From Anomaloglossus baeobatrachus (Eukaryota > Chordata > Amphibia > Anura > Aromobatidae), in the NCBI RefSeq assembly GCF_048569485.1, contig NC_134360.1, forward strand, positions 183,322,796 through 183,386,795: a stretch of DNA of 64,000 nt, written 5' to 3'. A model generated the notes under the pieces. It was not told where the DNA came from, made no database searches, and worked only from the letters and a program-made list of their open reading frames with translations. The translations under genes and the position numbers were made by a program. Positions 22,700-35,639 of the stretch are shown here, in pieces. The first letter of the stretch is position 1. Each line of letters starts with the position of its first letter.

Positions 22700-24060
22700 C
22701 TTGTTAGGTAGTGATGCGCAAGCGTGCTTGCCACTGGTCGATACTCTATCGAGCATTGAGGTGCTCGGGCACGCTCATTACTCAGTTAAGTATCGCTGGT
22801 GTTTGGGCGCCATGCTCAAGTCCCTGCCACACATGTTTTGCATCTATTTCACAGTCAATCAGCAAGGCGGCATTGTCTGCCATACACAATAATGCCGTAG
22901 CCTTTTTGGCTATTGGCATTACTGTGATTGGCTGGCCGCATTGCATCATCGGGTCTTATATAAGAGCCAGGGGCATGATGCTCGGCACATTTCAGTTCAG
23001 CAAGAGTTGATCTAGCAGAGAGAGCTTAGAGTAGACAAGGCATATAGGCAGGGTTTATTGCAAAACAGGCCATTTATACCTATACTGCTGCTGAAACCTA
23101 AAGCCAAAAGTCCTCTTCAGGGCTAATTACTGTCTTTTCTTGTAATAAAGCCACTATTACCTACATGCACTGTAGGGATAGTTGAGGGAGGAGGGATAGC
23201 TTGGGATATGAGCATGCATAATGTCAGGGTTTATTGCAAAACAGTCCTTCTATCCTTATACTACTGCTGAAAACTAAAATGAAAAGTCGTTTTCAGGGCT
23301 AAATACTGTACTGCCGTTTCTTATTGTAAAACAACTGTTACCTGCATTCACTGTAGGGATAGCTGCTCGAGGAGGGATAGTTTGGGATTAGAGCAGTCAT
23401 ATAGGCAGGGGTCACTGCAAAAAAAAGTCCTTCTTTACTTATACTGCTGCGACCTAAAACCAAAAGTCCTTTTCAGGGCTACATATTTTATTTTCCCTCT
23501 TAATACTGGAATGTTTGCAAGCATATATAGTATCTACCTAATTTTTATATGCGCAAGGTGTGCGGTAAGGGACGGGGAAATGGACGTAAAGTTGATGGTG
23601 CATGCAGAGGCAAAGGCCTTAGGCGAGGTCAAACTGTGCCTGCTGTGGGAGTACAACCAACATGCGCATCCACGAGACCTATCTTCCTGTTCCACTTTGA
23701 AGGGGGGCGCAGGACACCACTCTTGAAGACAGAACAGTGCAAACAGTTGGCTGGATGGTAGATAATGCTTCCAGTCTGTTTACCAGCACCACCCGGTCTT
23801 CCACACACTCCAGTCTCACTAGCCAAGAGTATGGACCATATAATCCTTACTCTGATACTTCTTCCTCCCACCATGGCGTGTCTCAGGAGACAAGTGATCC
23901 GACACTCCAGTAGATATATAGTAAAATCCAGCTCACCATTACTGTTACCCACCTTTTGTTTAGAGCTCGGATATAGGCTCCGCCATGGCCTGGTTAACTC
24001 TAGGTGTGACAAGATGGTCCAGCCGAAATGAAATTTTGCAATTTTCAAACTTATTATTTC
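22700..24060 (+). repeat. Dispersed frog repeat with internal ~178-bp tandem units
   Basis: It starts near TAGTGATGCGCAAGCG with paired TCGA/GAGCATTGAGGTGCTCGGG motifs. It continues with three diverged tandem units of about 178 bp (23048, 23224 and 23400), each with GCAGGGTTTATTGCAAAA and CTTTTCAGGGCTA. A Gly/Arg-rich frame (23549-23761, RGKGLRRGQT) follows. From memory this arrangement recurs in frog genomes as an unclassified transposable element. I cannot name its family. Confidence 0.5.
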
Positions 24061-25183
24061 TATGCCCTTAAACCAGAGAGTTATGTCACACAAAATAGTT
24101 AATTAATTACATTTCCCACATGTCTACTTTCCATCAGCGTAATTTTTTAAACAAAATTTTTTGGGGTTAGGAAGTTAGAAGGGTTCAAAGTTCACCAGCA
24201 ATTTCTCATTTTTTTTTCAACAAAATTTACAAAGCAATTCTATTAGGGACCACATCATATTTGAAGTGACTTTGAGAGGCCGAGGTGTCAGAAAATACCC
24301 AAAAGTGACAGAATTCTAAAAGCTGCACCCCTTCAGAGTGCTCAAAATTACATCCAAAAAGTTTATTAACCCTTCAGGTGCTTCACAGGAACTAAAGCAA
24401 TGTGGAATGAAGAAAAAAATATTTTACTTAAAAATGTTGCTCTAGCCCCAATTTATTCACTTGTAGAAGAAATAACACAACAAAATGGACCCCAAAATTT
24501 GTTTCCCAGTTTCTTCTGAGCGCGCTGATACCCCACATGTGCTCAGAAACCTCTATTTGGACAAATTGGAGGGCTCGGAAGAGATGGAGCAATATTTGAA
24601 TTTTGGAACAGAAATTTCCTGAAATAGATTGCGGGCACCATGTTGCATTTGCCGGGCCCCTAAATAGCAGAAACCTCCCACAAGTGACCCCATTTTGGAA
24701 ACTAGCTCTCTCAAGGATTTTATCTAGGGGTATATTGAGCATTTTGAACCTACAGGTACTTCACAGAATTTGGTAATATTAGACCATCATATTGAAAATT
24801 TTCATTTTTTTCACAAAAATGTTAATTTAGCACCGAATTTCTCACTTTTTCAAGAGGCAACACTTAAAAGTGGACCCCACAGTTTGTTATCCAATTTCTT
24901 ATGCGCTCAAGGATACCCCACATGTGTTCAAAATGCTCTGTTTGGACAAATGGGAGAGCTTGGAATGGAAGGAACACCATTTGAATATTGGAAAAATTGA
25001 AATAAATTGTGGGCACCATGTCACATTTGCAGGGCCCTTAGGGTACTTATACAGCAGAAACCCCCACAAGTGACACCCTTTTGGAAACTAAACCCCTGAA
25101 GGATTTTATTCAGTCATATATTGAGCATTTTGAATCCTCAGGTGCTTCACAAAAATGTTGCTGTAGCAGCAAATTTCTCACTT
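24061..25183 (+). repeat. Tandem-like repeat, period about 380 bp
   Basis: Three spaced copies of CAGGTGCTTCACA-like motifs (24378, 24753 and 25140) are each followed by TTGCTGTAGC/AATTTCTCACTTTT blocks. CCCCACATGTG and GGACAAATTGG occur in between. The copies are clearly diverged. No coding potential. Confidence 0.65.
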
Positions 25184-25186
25184 TTA

Positions 25187-25542
25187 GGCTATGTGCCCAC
25201 AATCCGGCGACACTGCATCTAGGACGCAGTGACGGCCCTCCTGCAGAGATGTGAGTGTTGTCCGCGGGAGAACGCAGCTGCCTTTACCCGCGATCCAGGT
25301 TTAGGCTGCTGCGGACTTTAGCTCCCCGTGGAGAACACTGCTGTCTCCACAGCATAAATTGACATGCTGAGGCTCAGAAAGCCACGCCGCCGGTCAGTGT
25401 ATGCTGAAACGAGAAGGAGCAAAGTGGATAGGGGATTTCTAAAAGTCCTTCCACTGTGCTTGTACTGTACATCACAGCGTTATAGACACAGCAAAAACAC
25501 TGCGTTCAAAACGCTGCAAACCCTGATTGTGGGCGGATAGCC
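25187..25542. mobile_element. Family E MITE, copy 3
   Basis: Begins GGCTATGTGCCCACAATCCG and ends GATTGTGGGCGGATAGCC. It has TTA on the left and TAA on the right. Confidence 0.8.
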
Positions 25543-27080
25543 TAAAAAGCTAGGATGGATGGATAGATACATGTCAAACACTTATATAATGTCCCATCCC
25601 CATGCATATTCTAAGCTGGCACCCTTTAGTGACTTTCATGTGACAGTAAAGGGTGCTTAGCCTTGTATTTTGCGGAAAAAAAAAAAAATGACGTGAGGTC
25701 CTCCCCAGCTAGGCTGCAGCCTGTAGACCACAGCATCCCCTTGGCTGGTAATCCAATTTGGAGGGCATCCAAGGCTGTTTTTTAATTATTTATAAGTAAA
25801 TAATAAAAAAGTTGGGTTCCCCCCCCAAATTGGATTACCATCCAATGTAAAGCAGACAGCTGTGGTCTGGTATTCTCAGAGTGGGAAGGGCCATTGTTAT
25901 TTGGCCCTTCCTAGCCTAAAAATAGCAGGCCACAGCCGCCCCAGAAGTGGCGCATCTGTCAGATGTGCCCATCCTGGTGCTTCGCCCCGGATCATCCCTT
26001 TGCCCTAGTGTGTTGGCAAACAGGGTAATATATGGGGTTAATACCAGCTGTGATGTCACCTGCCACCAAGTCCTGGGGTTTTGATGTCACGGCGTCTATC
26101 AGATACCTGACATCATTGACCCAGTCAGTAATAAAAAAAAAAACGACAAAAAAAAATTATTTGAAAAAACGCTCCCCAACACATTCCCTGTTTAACCAAT
26201 ATATTGAACAAAAAAAATCCGGAACACTGTAATCCATTTTGAAGGTCCCACGACGATTCAGTGTTCCAAGATATGGGGGGCACACTCAGCGATCGTATCC
26301 CCCATTTTCTGGAACTGCAGGCTCTCCATGTGAGCAGTGTGAGTGCAATGATACAATGATACTGCAGTCACACTGCCCCTGTCCACAGCACAGCAGTTTG
26401 AGCTCAGCTGTAGTAAGCTCAGTGTTTGCGTGCAGAGAGTCGGGTGACAACCGCTCTCTGCGCATAAGGCCAGCATTTTTTCTGAAGAACAGTAGGAGTG
26501 GTCGCAGGGGATCAGCGCTGCAGGAGGTAAGGGGTGTGGGTGTGACCTTTCTGTGATTGCACAGAACTCAGAAGAGGAGGATGCTCGCAGGCACACAACT
26601 CGTGAGGCCGCCATTTTAGATCATTGGGAGGAGGGCGGGGACCTGAGAGGAAGAGACTTTAGCCACACCAGGGACCGGGGGAGGACATTCATCTCCGATC
26701 AGACTTGTTTGATCATGCCAGATGGGAGATTAATCATTTTTTTTTACTGGTGCTGTATTCATTTTTACGTGGTCACTGTTGGTTGTACGGTTTGTAATGG
26801 CGATCGCATGACCAGGGACTGGAAAAGCCGACTGTGATCTCCAGTGTCTCAGCTACCCTTGGTAGCTGAAATCCCGGAGATTTTCCGAAACTGGGGGGCG
26901 CTATACTTTTTTCCTGAGCGCCATGAAAAAGCAGCATAAAGGAATAAGTACCCTTTAGTACTGCCATTAAAAAGCGTATCAGCGGTCGTTAAGGGGTTAA
27001 ACTGCCCCCAATCTGTTTTATATGATGCAATGTTAAAAAAAAATAAATAAAAAAATCCATGTATTTTAATAAGAGTTTAT
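25543..27080. repeat. Dispersed repeats, no gene
   Basis: About 25690-26130 is a relative of one arm of the 18255-20085 hairpin (TTGGATTACCA, GGTATTCTCAGAGTGGG, TTAGTCTG-like blocks). About 26240-27000 is GC-richer repeat sequence whose open frames lack domain signals. 26625-26665 has AGAGGAAGAG-type purine runs. Confidence 0.5.
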
Positions 27081-27082
27081 AT

Positions 27083-28226
27083 GCTTAGGTGAATGCAGTT
27101 AATACATTAGGGTTCAGTCATCTCAGTCTTGGGGGTGGAGCTTTTTGCTGGGATCATTCAATGTCAGTCAAGTTTAGGCATGATTATTTTTTTAACTTGT
27201 TAAACTCCACATTGCAATGTACAACACCGATTCTTTACAAACCCTTCTTGTCTAAACGCCGCCCATTACGGTCACATGATCGTGACATCACACTGGTCCT
27301 GCATAGACCACTTCTAAAAATGCTGAGCTGAGCTCCGCTCTTAAGGCCGCTTTTCACGCTGTGACATCGCTAAAGCGATGTCGTTGGGGTGACGGAATTC
27401 GTGACGCACATCCGAATGCGTTAGCGATGTCGTTGCGTGTGACACCTACGTGCGATCGAAAATCGTTGCAAACACGTGCAAAATCGCTAATCGCTGACAT
27501 GCTCCCCTATTCCCAATTATCGTTGCTTCTGCAGGTACGATGTTGTTCGCCGTTCCTGTGGCAGCACACATCGTTATGTGTGACACCGCAGGAACGAGGA
27601 AACTCACCTGCAGCCGCCGGCAATGAGGAAGGAAGGAGGTGGTCGGGATGTTCGTGCCGCTCATCTACGCCCCTCCGCTTTGATTGGGCGGCCGCTTAGT
27701 GACGTTGCTGTGACGCTGAACGAACCTCCCCCTTAGAAAGGAGGCGGTTCGCCGGTCACAGCGACGTCGCTAGGCAGATAAGTAGTGTCACGGGTCTGTG
27801 CGATTTTGTGCGCCACGGGCAGCGATTTGCCCGTGACGCACAAACGATGGGAGCGAGTGCGCACACTAGCGATTTCGCTAGCGAAATCGCATCGTGTAAA
27901 GCGGCCTATAGTCACATGATCGTGACATCACACAAATCCTGCATCACCATTTTTCCTCTGCTGATCTCCAGAGCTCTACATTAGAGAAGTACTATGCAGG
28001 ACCTGTGTGATGTCACGGTCATGTGATAGTAATAGGCGGAGCTCAGCAGAGACGTTTAAGGACCTGTGGTATAATTAATTACAATGCGGGGTTAGGGGGC
28101 TGTTACCAAGTTCAAATAAAGAATCATGACTGAACTTGACTGACAGTGAATGATCCCAGCAAAAGTGCCACCCCTATGACTGATATGACTGAACCCTAAG
28201 GTATTAACTGCATTCACCTAAGCATA
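27083..28226. mobile_element. Foldback element split by a family A MITE
   Basis: The left block 27086-27180 (TTAGGTGAATGCAGTTAATA ... GGATCATTCA) is the inverted complement of 28130-28226. Internal CACATGATCGTGACATCACAC is repeated on both sides. The MITE 27344-27907 sits inside. Superfamily not determined. Confidence 0.75.
27344..27907 (-). mobile_element. Family A MITE, copy 3 (564 bp)
   Basis: Ends AGGCCGCTTTTCACGC and CATCGTGTAAAGCGGCCT. TTA on the left and ATA on the right (one change from TTA). The CCAAT/GC-box core lies in reverse orientation (TCCGCTTTGATTGGGCGG, about 27677). Confidence 0.85.
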
Positions 28227-28955
28227 GAAATTCTTTTATTAAGATAAATACATGAGGGTTCTTTTAAATCATGTTAGTGATGCACATTACATCATGTAAA
28301 ACACACTGGGTGCGGTTTGATATGAAAAAGCGACATGACAGGTTTCCTTTAAGGGTGGATGCACACTAGAAATGCATTGATGCATACGCTATTATAGCGT
28401 ATTCTCTCTAAATACTTGATGTCCCATGTATAAGAATTTTTCAAGCAATAAAGAAGTTGTTCAATTGAGCTGGACCATCTTATTTCATTCCTAATAGATC
28501 TTTACATTTCAGCCTATTGATTCTGGCCTCTCACCCTGCGTGTTTCAAGAGAGACATGAGGAGATTGTGTGTAGTGATGCCCAAAAATTGAGCAGCCAGA
28601 AGAAGATGGTGGAGAACAGCAATTAGTGTCTCATGACGAGACATAGTTGTCAACAAGTGATGTTGCTAAGTCAGGAGGATCAAAGTGCGGAAGTGGAAAA
28701 CGAGGTGGTGCATGATGAAATTACTGAGCAAATCTAGGAAGGTGCCATGCAGAGCGAAAACAGCAGCGCAGAAGGGGAAAGAGCCGCAGCACCGCAAAAG
28801 ACAGGAAAAGGCAGCAAGGTGGCCAGAGGGAGAAGGCAGTAGCTTACCGCCTTCTCCCTCTGGCCACCTCGCTGCCTCTTTTTTCCTGTTGCGGCAGAAT
28901 GTTGATAACAAAAGCAAACCAAGTAGACCAATGTTTCGGCCTTTTTCAAGGTCAA
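28227..28955. other. No gene; short inverted repeats
   Basis: 28819-28875 contains a compact palindrome, GTGGCCAGAGGGAGAAGG and its complement with a short loop. The rest is plain sequence. Confidence 0.5.
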
Positions 28956-28956
28956 T

Positions 28957-29172
28957 CTAAAGCCAGGGTCACAGTTTTTTTTGTGTGTAAAAGCAAAAAA
29001 GAATCCTGTGGGTAGAGTTGCCTATGGAATAATATGTGGCTTATTCCCCTTTCCCATATAAGGATCACACTCGCTGTCTTTGGCCTATATTATTCCGTAA
29101 GTAACCTCTACCCACAAGATTCTTTTTTGCTTTTACGCGCGTAAAAACTGTGACCCTGCTTTAGATTGACCT
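28957..29172. repeat. Small foldback repeat
   Basis: AAAGCCAGGGTCACAGTTTT at the left pairs with AAAACTGTGACCCTGCTTTA at the right. The inner arm AAAGCAAAAAAGAATC is also mirrored. About 215 bp. A MITE of unknown class. Confidence 0.7.
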
Positions 29173-29368
29173 TCAGAACGGCTAAAATTAAGCCAAAACA
29201 TGTCTATTTTTTGGTTTGCTTCTGTTATCGACATTCTGGGGCCACCATAAAATAATAAAGAAAAATTGATTTCTCTTCTACTCTGTTTTGTCTTTTAGAG
29301 TGCTAGGTTGATATTAATTATATGGCTGTATACTACCAGTGGTAAATGTTTTTCAGCTCTTGAACTTA

Positions 29369-29936
29369 GGCGGGCTTTACACGCTGCGACATCGCTAGCA
29401 ATTGAGAGCGATGTCGAGTGCGATAGCACCCGCCCCCGTCATACATGCGATATCTGGTGCTTGCTGCCGTAGCTAACATTATCGCTACGGCAGCTTCACA
29501 CGCACATACCTGGTTGGCGACGTCGTGGTGACGCCGAACGCACCCCCCCCTTGAAGGAGGGATTGTTCGGCGGTCACAGCGGCCGGCCAATAGAAGCGGA
29601 GGGGCGGAGATGAGCGGGACATAACATCCCGCCCACCTTCTCCCTTCCGCATTGCCGATGGACGCAGGTAAGGAGATGTTTGTCGTTCCTGCAGTTTCAC
29701 ACACAGCGATGTGTGGTGCTGCAGGAACGACAAACAACATCGTATCTGCAGCAGTAACGACATTATGGAAATGAACGACGTGACACAGATCAGCGATTTT
29801 TTACGCTTTTGCGCTCGTTCAGCGTCGCACCTAGGATTTACACATTGCGATGTCGCTACCGGCGCTGTTTGTGCGTCACTAACGACGTGACCCCGATTAT
29901 ATATCGGTAGCGATGTCGCAACGTGTAAAGCCCGCC
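29369..29936 (+). mobile_element. Family A MITE, copy 4 (568 bp)
   Basis: Ends GGCGGGCTTTACACGC and ACGTGTAAAGCCCGCC, perfectly inverted. TTA on the left and TAA on the right. Core GGCCAATAGAAGCGGAGGGG present. Confidence 0.88.
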
Positions 29937-29939
29937 TAA

Positions 29940-30640
29940 GTGCATAGGCTTTCCCAGTCTAGGTGTCCCAGGCCTTCAAAATGTGAAAAAAAAAATTCCT
30001 AGGCACTGATTTATGTGTCTTCCAAGGTATATTACAGTCCCTTCTTCTAATTTTTGGCAGCCTATCCACTTAATGCATAGGCTTTCCCACATTAGGCGTA
30101 CCACTCCTTCAAAATGGGAGAAAATGTTTTGTGATGCACTTTTTTACTTGTCTTTAGGGTATATTGTAGTCCCGCCTTCTAAATTTTGGCAGCCGTTGCA
30201 CTTAGTGCATAAGCTTTCCCAGTCTAGGCATCCGACTCCTTCAAAATGGGGAAAAAAATGTTTTCCGAGGCCTTCCTCTACGTGTCTCCCAGGGTATATT
30301 GCAGTCCCTCCTTCTAATTTTTGGTAGCCCTTGCATGTATTGCATAGGCTTTCCCAATCTTAGGTGTCCCACTCCTTCAAAATGGGGGAAAAAAATGTTT
30401 TCTGAGGCCCTCCTCTTCTTGTCTTCCAGGGTGTATTGCAGTCCCTCCTATTTTTTTGATCACCCTTGCACTTAGTGCATAGGCTTTGAGTCTGAGTCCC
30501 ACTACCTAACAATTTTAACAGAATGTGTATTAGGCCCTCCTTTATACCGCATTCAAGGTGTATTGGGGTCCCCTTCCTTCTTATTTTTGGCACTTCTTAA
30601 ATTGTCCATATAGGCTTTGTGAGTTTGAGTCCCATCTTCA
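29940..30640 (+). repeat. ~132-bp tandem repeat, about five copies
   Basis: The landmark GCATAGGCTTTCCCA recurs at about 29942, 30077, 30209, 30341, 30478 (changed to CATAGGCTTTGAG) and 30610. Each is followed by CCTTCAAAATG, a GGTATATT block and CTAATTTTTGGCA. Divergence rises toward the right end. Confidence 0.85.
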
Positions 30641-31094
30641 TAACTTAAACAGGATGGGTCTGATGACATCACACACACCAAATGCCCAGATAAAGTAGTA
30701 AAGTGTTAAAATTACATTTACCGGTGACTATCGGTGGGTGTAGTTTCATTTCCCTCTCTACTATGTTATCTACTGTACTCATAGGCGACAGGGAAATACG
30801 TTGAAGGATGGCCCAGCGTTTTAAGGGGGTGAAGGAGGCATTTTTCTCTTTTTCCTATTTTTAATTTTGCCTTATATACAAGTCATTATACAAGAAAGAG
30901 CTATCTGTGGATTGCCCTTGTTAGGTCAGGAGCTAATGGGAACAATAAGCATCAACATTTCTCCAGGGTTTTGTAGGGTCAGTAATGCTATAGATGCCTA
31001 ATGTCCCACTCCTGGGGAGATGGGCATGTGACCTCGCTCCTGCAATCCTGATGAGACTGTTCCCTTTATTCTTTAAATCATTATCTATTGTTTC
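30641..31094. other. No gene seen
   Basis: Plain sequence with no coding frame or clear repeat ends. Confidence 0.35.
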
Positions 31095-31097
31095 TTA

Positions 31098-31599
31098 GGC
31101 TAGTTTCACACTTGCGTTTTTTTCCTTCAGTCGCAATCCGCCGTTTTGGAAAACAGCGGAATCCGTTAACGGATTCCGCTGCTTCCCATAGACTTGTATG
31201 GACGACGCATTGCGACTGATGGTCCTGCGTGCATCCGTCGGCCGACGCTGCGTTGCATCCGTTGGATGGAAAGAACGCAGCATGTAGCGTTTTTCTGCGC
31301 TTCCCGGAGCGTCAAAAAAACGCAATGTGCAGGATTCCGTCGGTGTCCGTCATTTTTATAATGGAAGCCTATGGTGGCGGAATCCGTTGGAATCCGTCAT
31401 TTGACGGATTCCTGTGATGCATCAGTTTTTACACAACTGCGCATGCTCAGTTGAGTAATTGTTGAAAAAAAAGTACAACGGACTCCATTGTTTTGCAGCA
31501 TCCGTCGCATCAGTTGTGCCACTATATGCAACGCATCCGTTTCATCCGTCACACAACACATTGCGACAGATGCCGCACAACGCAAGTGTGAAACTAGCC
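31098..31599. mobile_element. Family D MITE, copy 1 (502 bp)
   Basis: Ends GGCTAGTTTCACACTTGCG and CGCAAGTGTGAAACTAGCC, with TTA on both sides (31095-31097, 31600-31602). The interior repeats GCATCCGT and GGAATCCGTT inverted motifs. Confidence 0.9.
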
Positions 31600-31618
31600 T
31601 TAGTGACTCCTTGACATA

Positions 31619-32049
31619 GGCTATGTGCGTACTTTGCTTTTTTACCTGCTTTTTCAACTGCAGCGGTTTAATGCGAAAATGCTAGCGTTCTGCTTTTCCA
31701 GCAAAGTCTATGGGAATTTGGGATTTCTTGTGCGCACTATGCTGTTCAAAACGCTGCATTTTTGTGTCAGAAATTTGGGCAAAAACTCTGCTTTTAGGCT
31801 ATGTGCGTACTTTGCGTCGAGGTACTTGCAGTTCAAAACGCAAATGGCAAAAACAATAGATATGTTGCTTCTTTAAAAAGCAGAGTTTTTGCCCAAATTT
31901 CTGCAACAAAAACGTAGCGTTTTGAACAGCATAGTGCGCACAAGAAATCCCAAATTCCCATAGACTTTGCTTGAAAAGCAGAACGCATGCATTTTGGCAT
32001 TAAAACGCTGCAGTTGAAAAAGCAGCGAAAAAGCAACGTGGACACAGCC
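31619..32049. mobile_element. Family E MITE, copy 4, with an internal second start
   Basis: GGCTATGTGCGTACTTTGC occurs at 31619 and again, after TTA, at 31797. The right end is GTGGACACAGCC. The arm 31650-31795 is the inverted complement of 31870-32030. The duplicated start shows a rearranged or self-nested copy. Confidence 0.75.
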
Positions 32050-32663
32050 TTAAGGATGACTAGTCTCACTTTTAATACTGACCACTGTGACTGTGAAATT
32101 CTGATTTAGTTTTGCTCTGTTTTTCTGCTTATTTTTCTTCTTTGGTTGACCACTGTCCATCCTGATGATTGGAAATAACACACTTTATTTTTTCTGTTTG
32201 GTTTGGGTTTTTTTTGTGTTGTGTTTTTTTTTTTTTAATTTAATGGCTCCTTGGGCTTGTTTGTTCTGATTTACTGTGGATCACAGTTTCCTGATAGTCA
32301 TAAAAGACTTTTGACACAGTACTATGCCTGGTGTATACAGGATGTATTTTAAATAAAACTTTTATAGATTAGAATAAAGGTTATATTTTGTCATTTTGCT
32401 GCTTTCTCTTGAATCTCTTCCAAACTGAACTTCTAACGTTTCCTCCCTCTACTAACCTACCTATACCCGATATTGCAATATCCTTGTGTGGTTAAACTTT
32501 AACTCCCGAGCATCAAGCTCGCTGCGCTGACTTGGGGTCATATTTGACACAGAACTTTCCTTTATTTCTTGTATCCAATCATTCACTTGTTCATGTTACC
32601 TGCACCTTAAAAACATCTCCAGAATCTGACCTTTTCTCACCTTTGAAACTGCAAAAACTTTTA

Positions 32664-33254
32664 GGCGGGCTTTGCACGTTGCGACATCGCAAGCCGATGC
32701 TGCGATGTCGCACGCGATAGTCCCCGCCCCCGTCGCAGGTACGATATCGTGTGATAGTTGGCGTAGCGAAAATTATCGCTACGCCAGCTTCACATGCACT
32801 CACCTGCCCTGCGACCGTCGCTCTGGCCGGCGACCCGCCTCCTTCCTAAGGTGGCGGGTCATGCGACGTCATAGCGACGTCACACGGCAGGCGGCCAATA
32901 GCGGCGGAGGGGCGGAGATGAGCAGGATGTAAACATCCTGCCCACCTCCTTCCTTCCGCATATCCTACGGAAGCTGCGGTGACGCCGGTAGGAGATGTTC
33001 CTCGCTCCTGTGACTTCACACACAGGGATGTGTGCTGCCGCAGGAGCGAGGAAGAACATCGGACCGTCGCGTCAGCGTAATTATGGATTACGCCGACGCT
33101 GCACCGATGATACGATTACGACGATTTTGCGCTCGTTAATCATATCATCTAAACTTTACACACTACGATGTCGCATGCGATGCCAGATGTGCGTCACTTT
33201 CAATTTGACCCCACCGACATCGCACCTGCGATGTCGTAGTGTGCAAAGCCCGCC
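32664..33254 (+). mobile_element. Family A MITE, copy 5 (591 bp)
   Basis: Ends GGCGGGCTTTGCACG and GTGCAAAGCCCGCC, with TTA on both sides (32661-32663, 33255-33257). Core GGCCAATAGCGGCGGAGGGG. The right TTA is shared with the next element. Confidence 0.9.
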
Positions 33255-33257
33255 TTA

Positions 33258-33651
33258 GGCTATGTGCACACCCTGCTTTTTTTGACGCAGCGTTTTTGTG
33301 CGTTTTTGGCCGCTAAAAACGCACCCGCGGCAAAAAAAGCAGCAAAAACGCATACGTTTTTACCGCGATTTGGTGCGTTTTTGGCTGCGTTTTGCTGCGT
33401 TTTTGATCTCTGCGTTTTTCCAATGCATTGCATGGGGGGAAAACGCATAAAAACACAGGAAAGAATTGACATGTCCATTTTTTTTTTTAAGCTCAAAAAC
33501 GCAGCTTAAAAAAAAAAAAATTGTGTGCGGACAGCAAAAATGAAAACTTATAGACTTTGCTGGGGAAGCAAAGTCATGCAGTTTTGAGGCCAAAAATGCA
33601 CCTGAAAAACGCGCAAAAACGCCGCGAAAAACGCACTGTGTGAACTTACCC
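33258..33651. mobile_element. Family E MITE, copy 5
   Basis: Begins GGCTATGTGCACACCCTGC and ends CACTGTGTGAACTTACCC, with TTA on both sides. The interior runs of GCGTTTTTGGC/AAAAACGC form a hairpin. Confidence 0.85.
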
Positions 33652-33654
33652 TTA

Positions 33655-34150
33655 CTGTCACTACACGGCATGAAAATTGGAGCGAATGGAATGCGATAAA
33701 ACATCGCATTTCACTCGGACCAATATTAGCCTATGTGCCAGCACCCATGAGCGATTATTTTCTCAGCCCTAATCGGACCGAGAAAACAATCGCAGCATGC
33801 TGCAACTGTAATGCAATCCTTTATTCTTTCGCACCCATTCAAGTCTATGGGGCGAGAGAAAAATCGCACTGCACTCACAGTACACCGGTGTACTGTGAGT
33901 GCAGGGTGAGAATGGCAATAGCCAGCAACAGAGGAGAAAGGGAGATAAATCCCTACCTCCCCTCCGCAGTGCCGGTCCGCCCCTCCTCAGCACTGGCCCG
34001 CCCCTCCTCAGAGAAGGCCTGCCCCCCGCAGCTGTGGTCCTATCGGACCTCAGTCGCAGTGATACTCGCATGACAGTCGGCTCCTGCTGTGCTGCCAGCG
34101 TGAGCCGAGTGTCATGCGAGGATCGCAGTAATCCCCGTGTGGCCCCGGCC
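33655..34150. repeat. Unclassified insert in the L2 copy
   Basis: It contains TCGCATTTCACTCGGACC, ATCGCAGCATGCTGC and a GTGTACTGTGAGTGCAG palindrome near 33885. It looks like a MITE (AGCCTATGTGCCAGCA near 33730; GTGTGGCCCCGGCCTTA at the end), but its ends could not be paired. Confidence 0.45.
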
Positions 34151-34441
34151 TTATTCATTCTATTCTGAACTACTGATCAGTTTCCCTCTAAATAAACCTT
34201 CTCCTCTTCATTCCATCCTGGACTTGGCAGCCAGGATTGTATTTCTTCCCAGCTGTTTCACCAGTGTCTCCTCCTTGTTGCAGACATTGCACTGGTTACC
34301 CATTTGTTACAAAATACAATACAAGCTTATCTCTCTCATCCTGAATGTTCGCCACAGTTTTACATCACCATACATCGACCTCCTTATCTCTGTCTACTAT
34401 CCTATCTGAGCTCTCGAAACTGCAACTGATCTAAAGACTAA

Positions 34442-34824
34442 AGGCCCCGTCACATACAACGAGATCGTTGCAGAGTCACAGTTTCTGTGACGCAGTAGCG
34501 ATCCCATTAGCGATCACGTTATGTGTGACACCTACCAGCGATCAGGCCCCTGCTGTGAGATCGCTAGTCGTTGCAGAGTGGTCCGGATCATTTTCTTCAA
34601 AGGTGATGTCCTGCTGGGCAGGACACATCGCTGTGTTTGACACTGTGTGACAGGGTCCCGATGACTGCCGAGATCGTTATACAGATCGCTACTGCGACCT
34701 GTATCGTTACTGTGTCTTTGGTAAGGCCTGACTTTGTGACATCTCACCAGCGACTTACAAGCGATCCTTATCAGGACGTATCGTTGTCGGGATCGCTGGC
34801 AAGTCGTTGTGTGTGATTGGGCCT
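34442..34824. mobile_element. Family B MITE, copy 1 (383 bp)
   Basis: Ends AGGCCCCGTCACATAC and GTGTGTGATTGGGCCT, with TAA on both sides (34439-34441, 34825-34827). It is nested in L2 copy 2. Confidence 0.85.
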
Positions 34825-35639
34825 TAACATCATCTAGAATCCAAACCTCCTACTTGCATCTCTAAGACTTCTCTCATGCTGCTCCATTTTCTGGATTGCA
34901 CTCTCCCAGACGATCAGACTAATACCTGAATACCTAACACCCACATTTTTAAGTGTGCTTAAATACACTTCTCTTTAGACAGACCTATACCCTTATTTCA
35001 CTAATCTAACTTCTCCCTATTCCCTAAACTAAATTTTGCTCAGAATCTGCTCCCTCCTATTCATCTTCACATCCTCCATACACCCAATAGCACCAGGTAA
35101 CTGCACCCAGACAGATACTGGCTGATGACTCAAGCAGCTTTACATGAGAACTCCTATTTATTATAATGATGACCTGACAAGAACGATCTACCTATTGTGT
35201 TCCTCCTATTTCCCTATAGATTGCAGGGACCTCACTGGTCCTGTAAATGTTGAACCAGGGGCGGCTCCAGGCCCTGGCCGAAAGTGTCTCAGTGGGCTCC
35301 ATGCACACAAATATGTACACATACAGGCATACGTACATAAACATATTTGAAGACGAATTCACAAAACTACTTGTAAACAGACATAAATATGTACACAGTC
35401 ACTCCTTAGGACATGGCTCAAGTTAACTACCTGCCACCTTTATTGTGATGCATTCAATTTTGGTACTAGTATTTAAACACTTCTTGTGTATTAGCAGCTG
35501 TTACCCCCTGGCTGTACAGGACTGTTGTTACGAGTGCTGTTCTCTGGCCTCTAGCACATGTTTGTTCTCCAGCACCTCATTGTATTATCCATGTCCATTG
35601 TATTCCACCTTCATGGTTTGATTGTACAGTGGAACCTTG

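Noticed and set aside
23549-23761. Gly/Arg-rich 70-codon frame, possibly a real small protein
   Set aside because: It sits in a dispersed tandem-like repeat and has no recognisable domain. Kept only as part of the repeat annotation.
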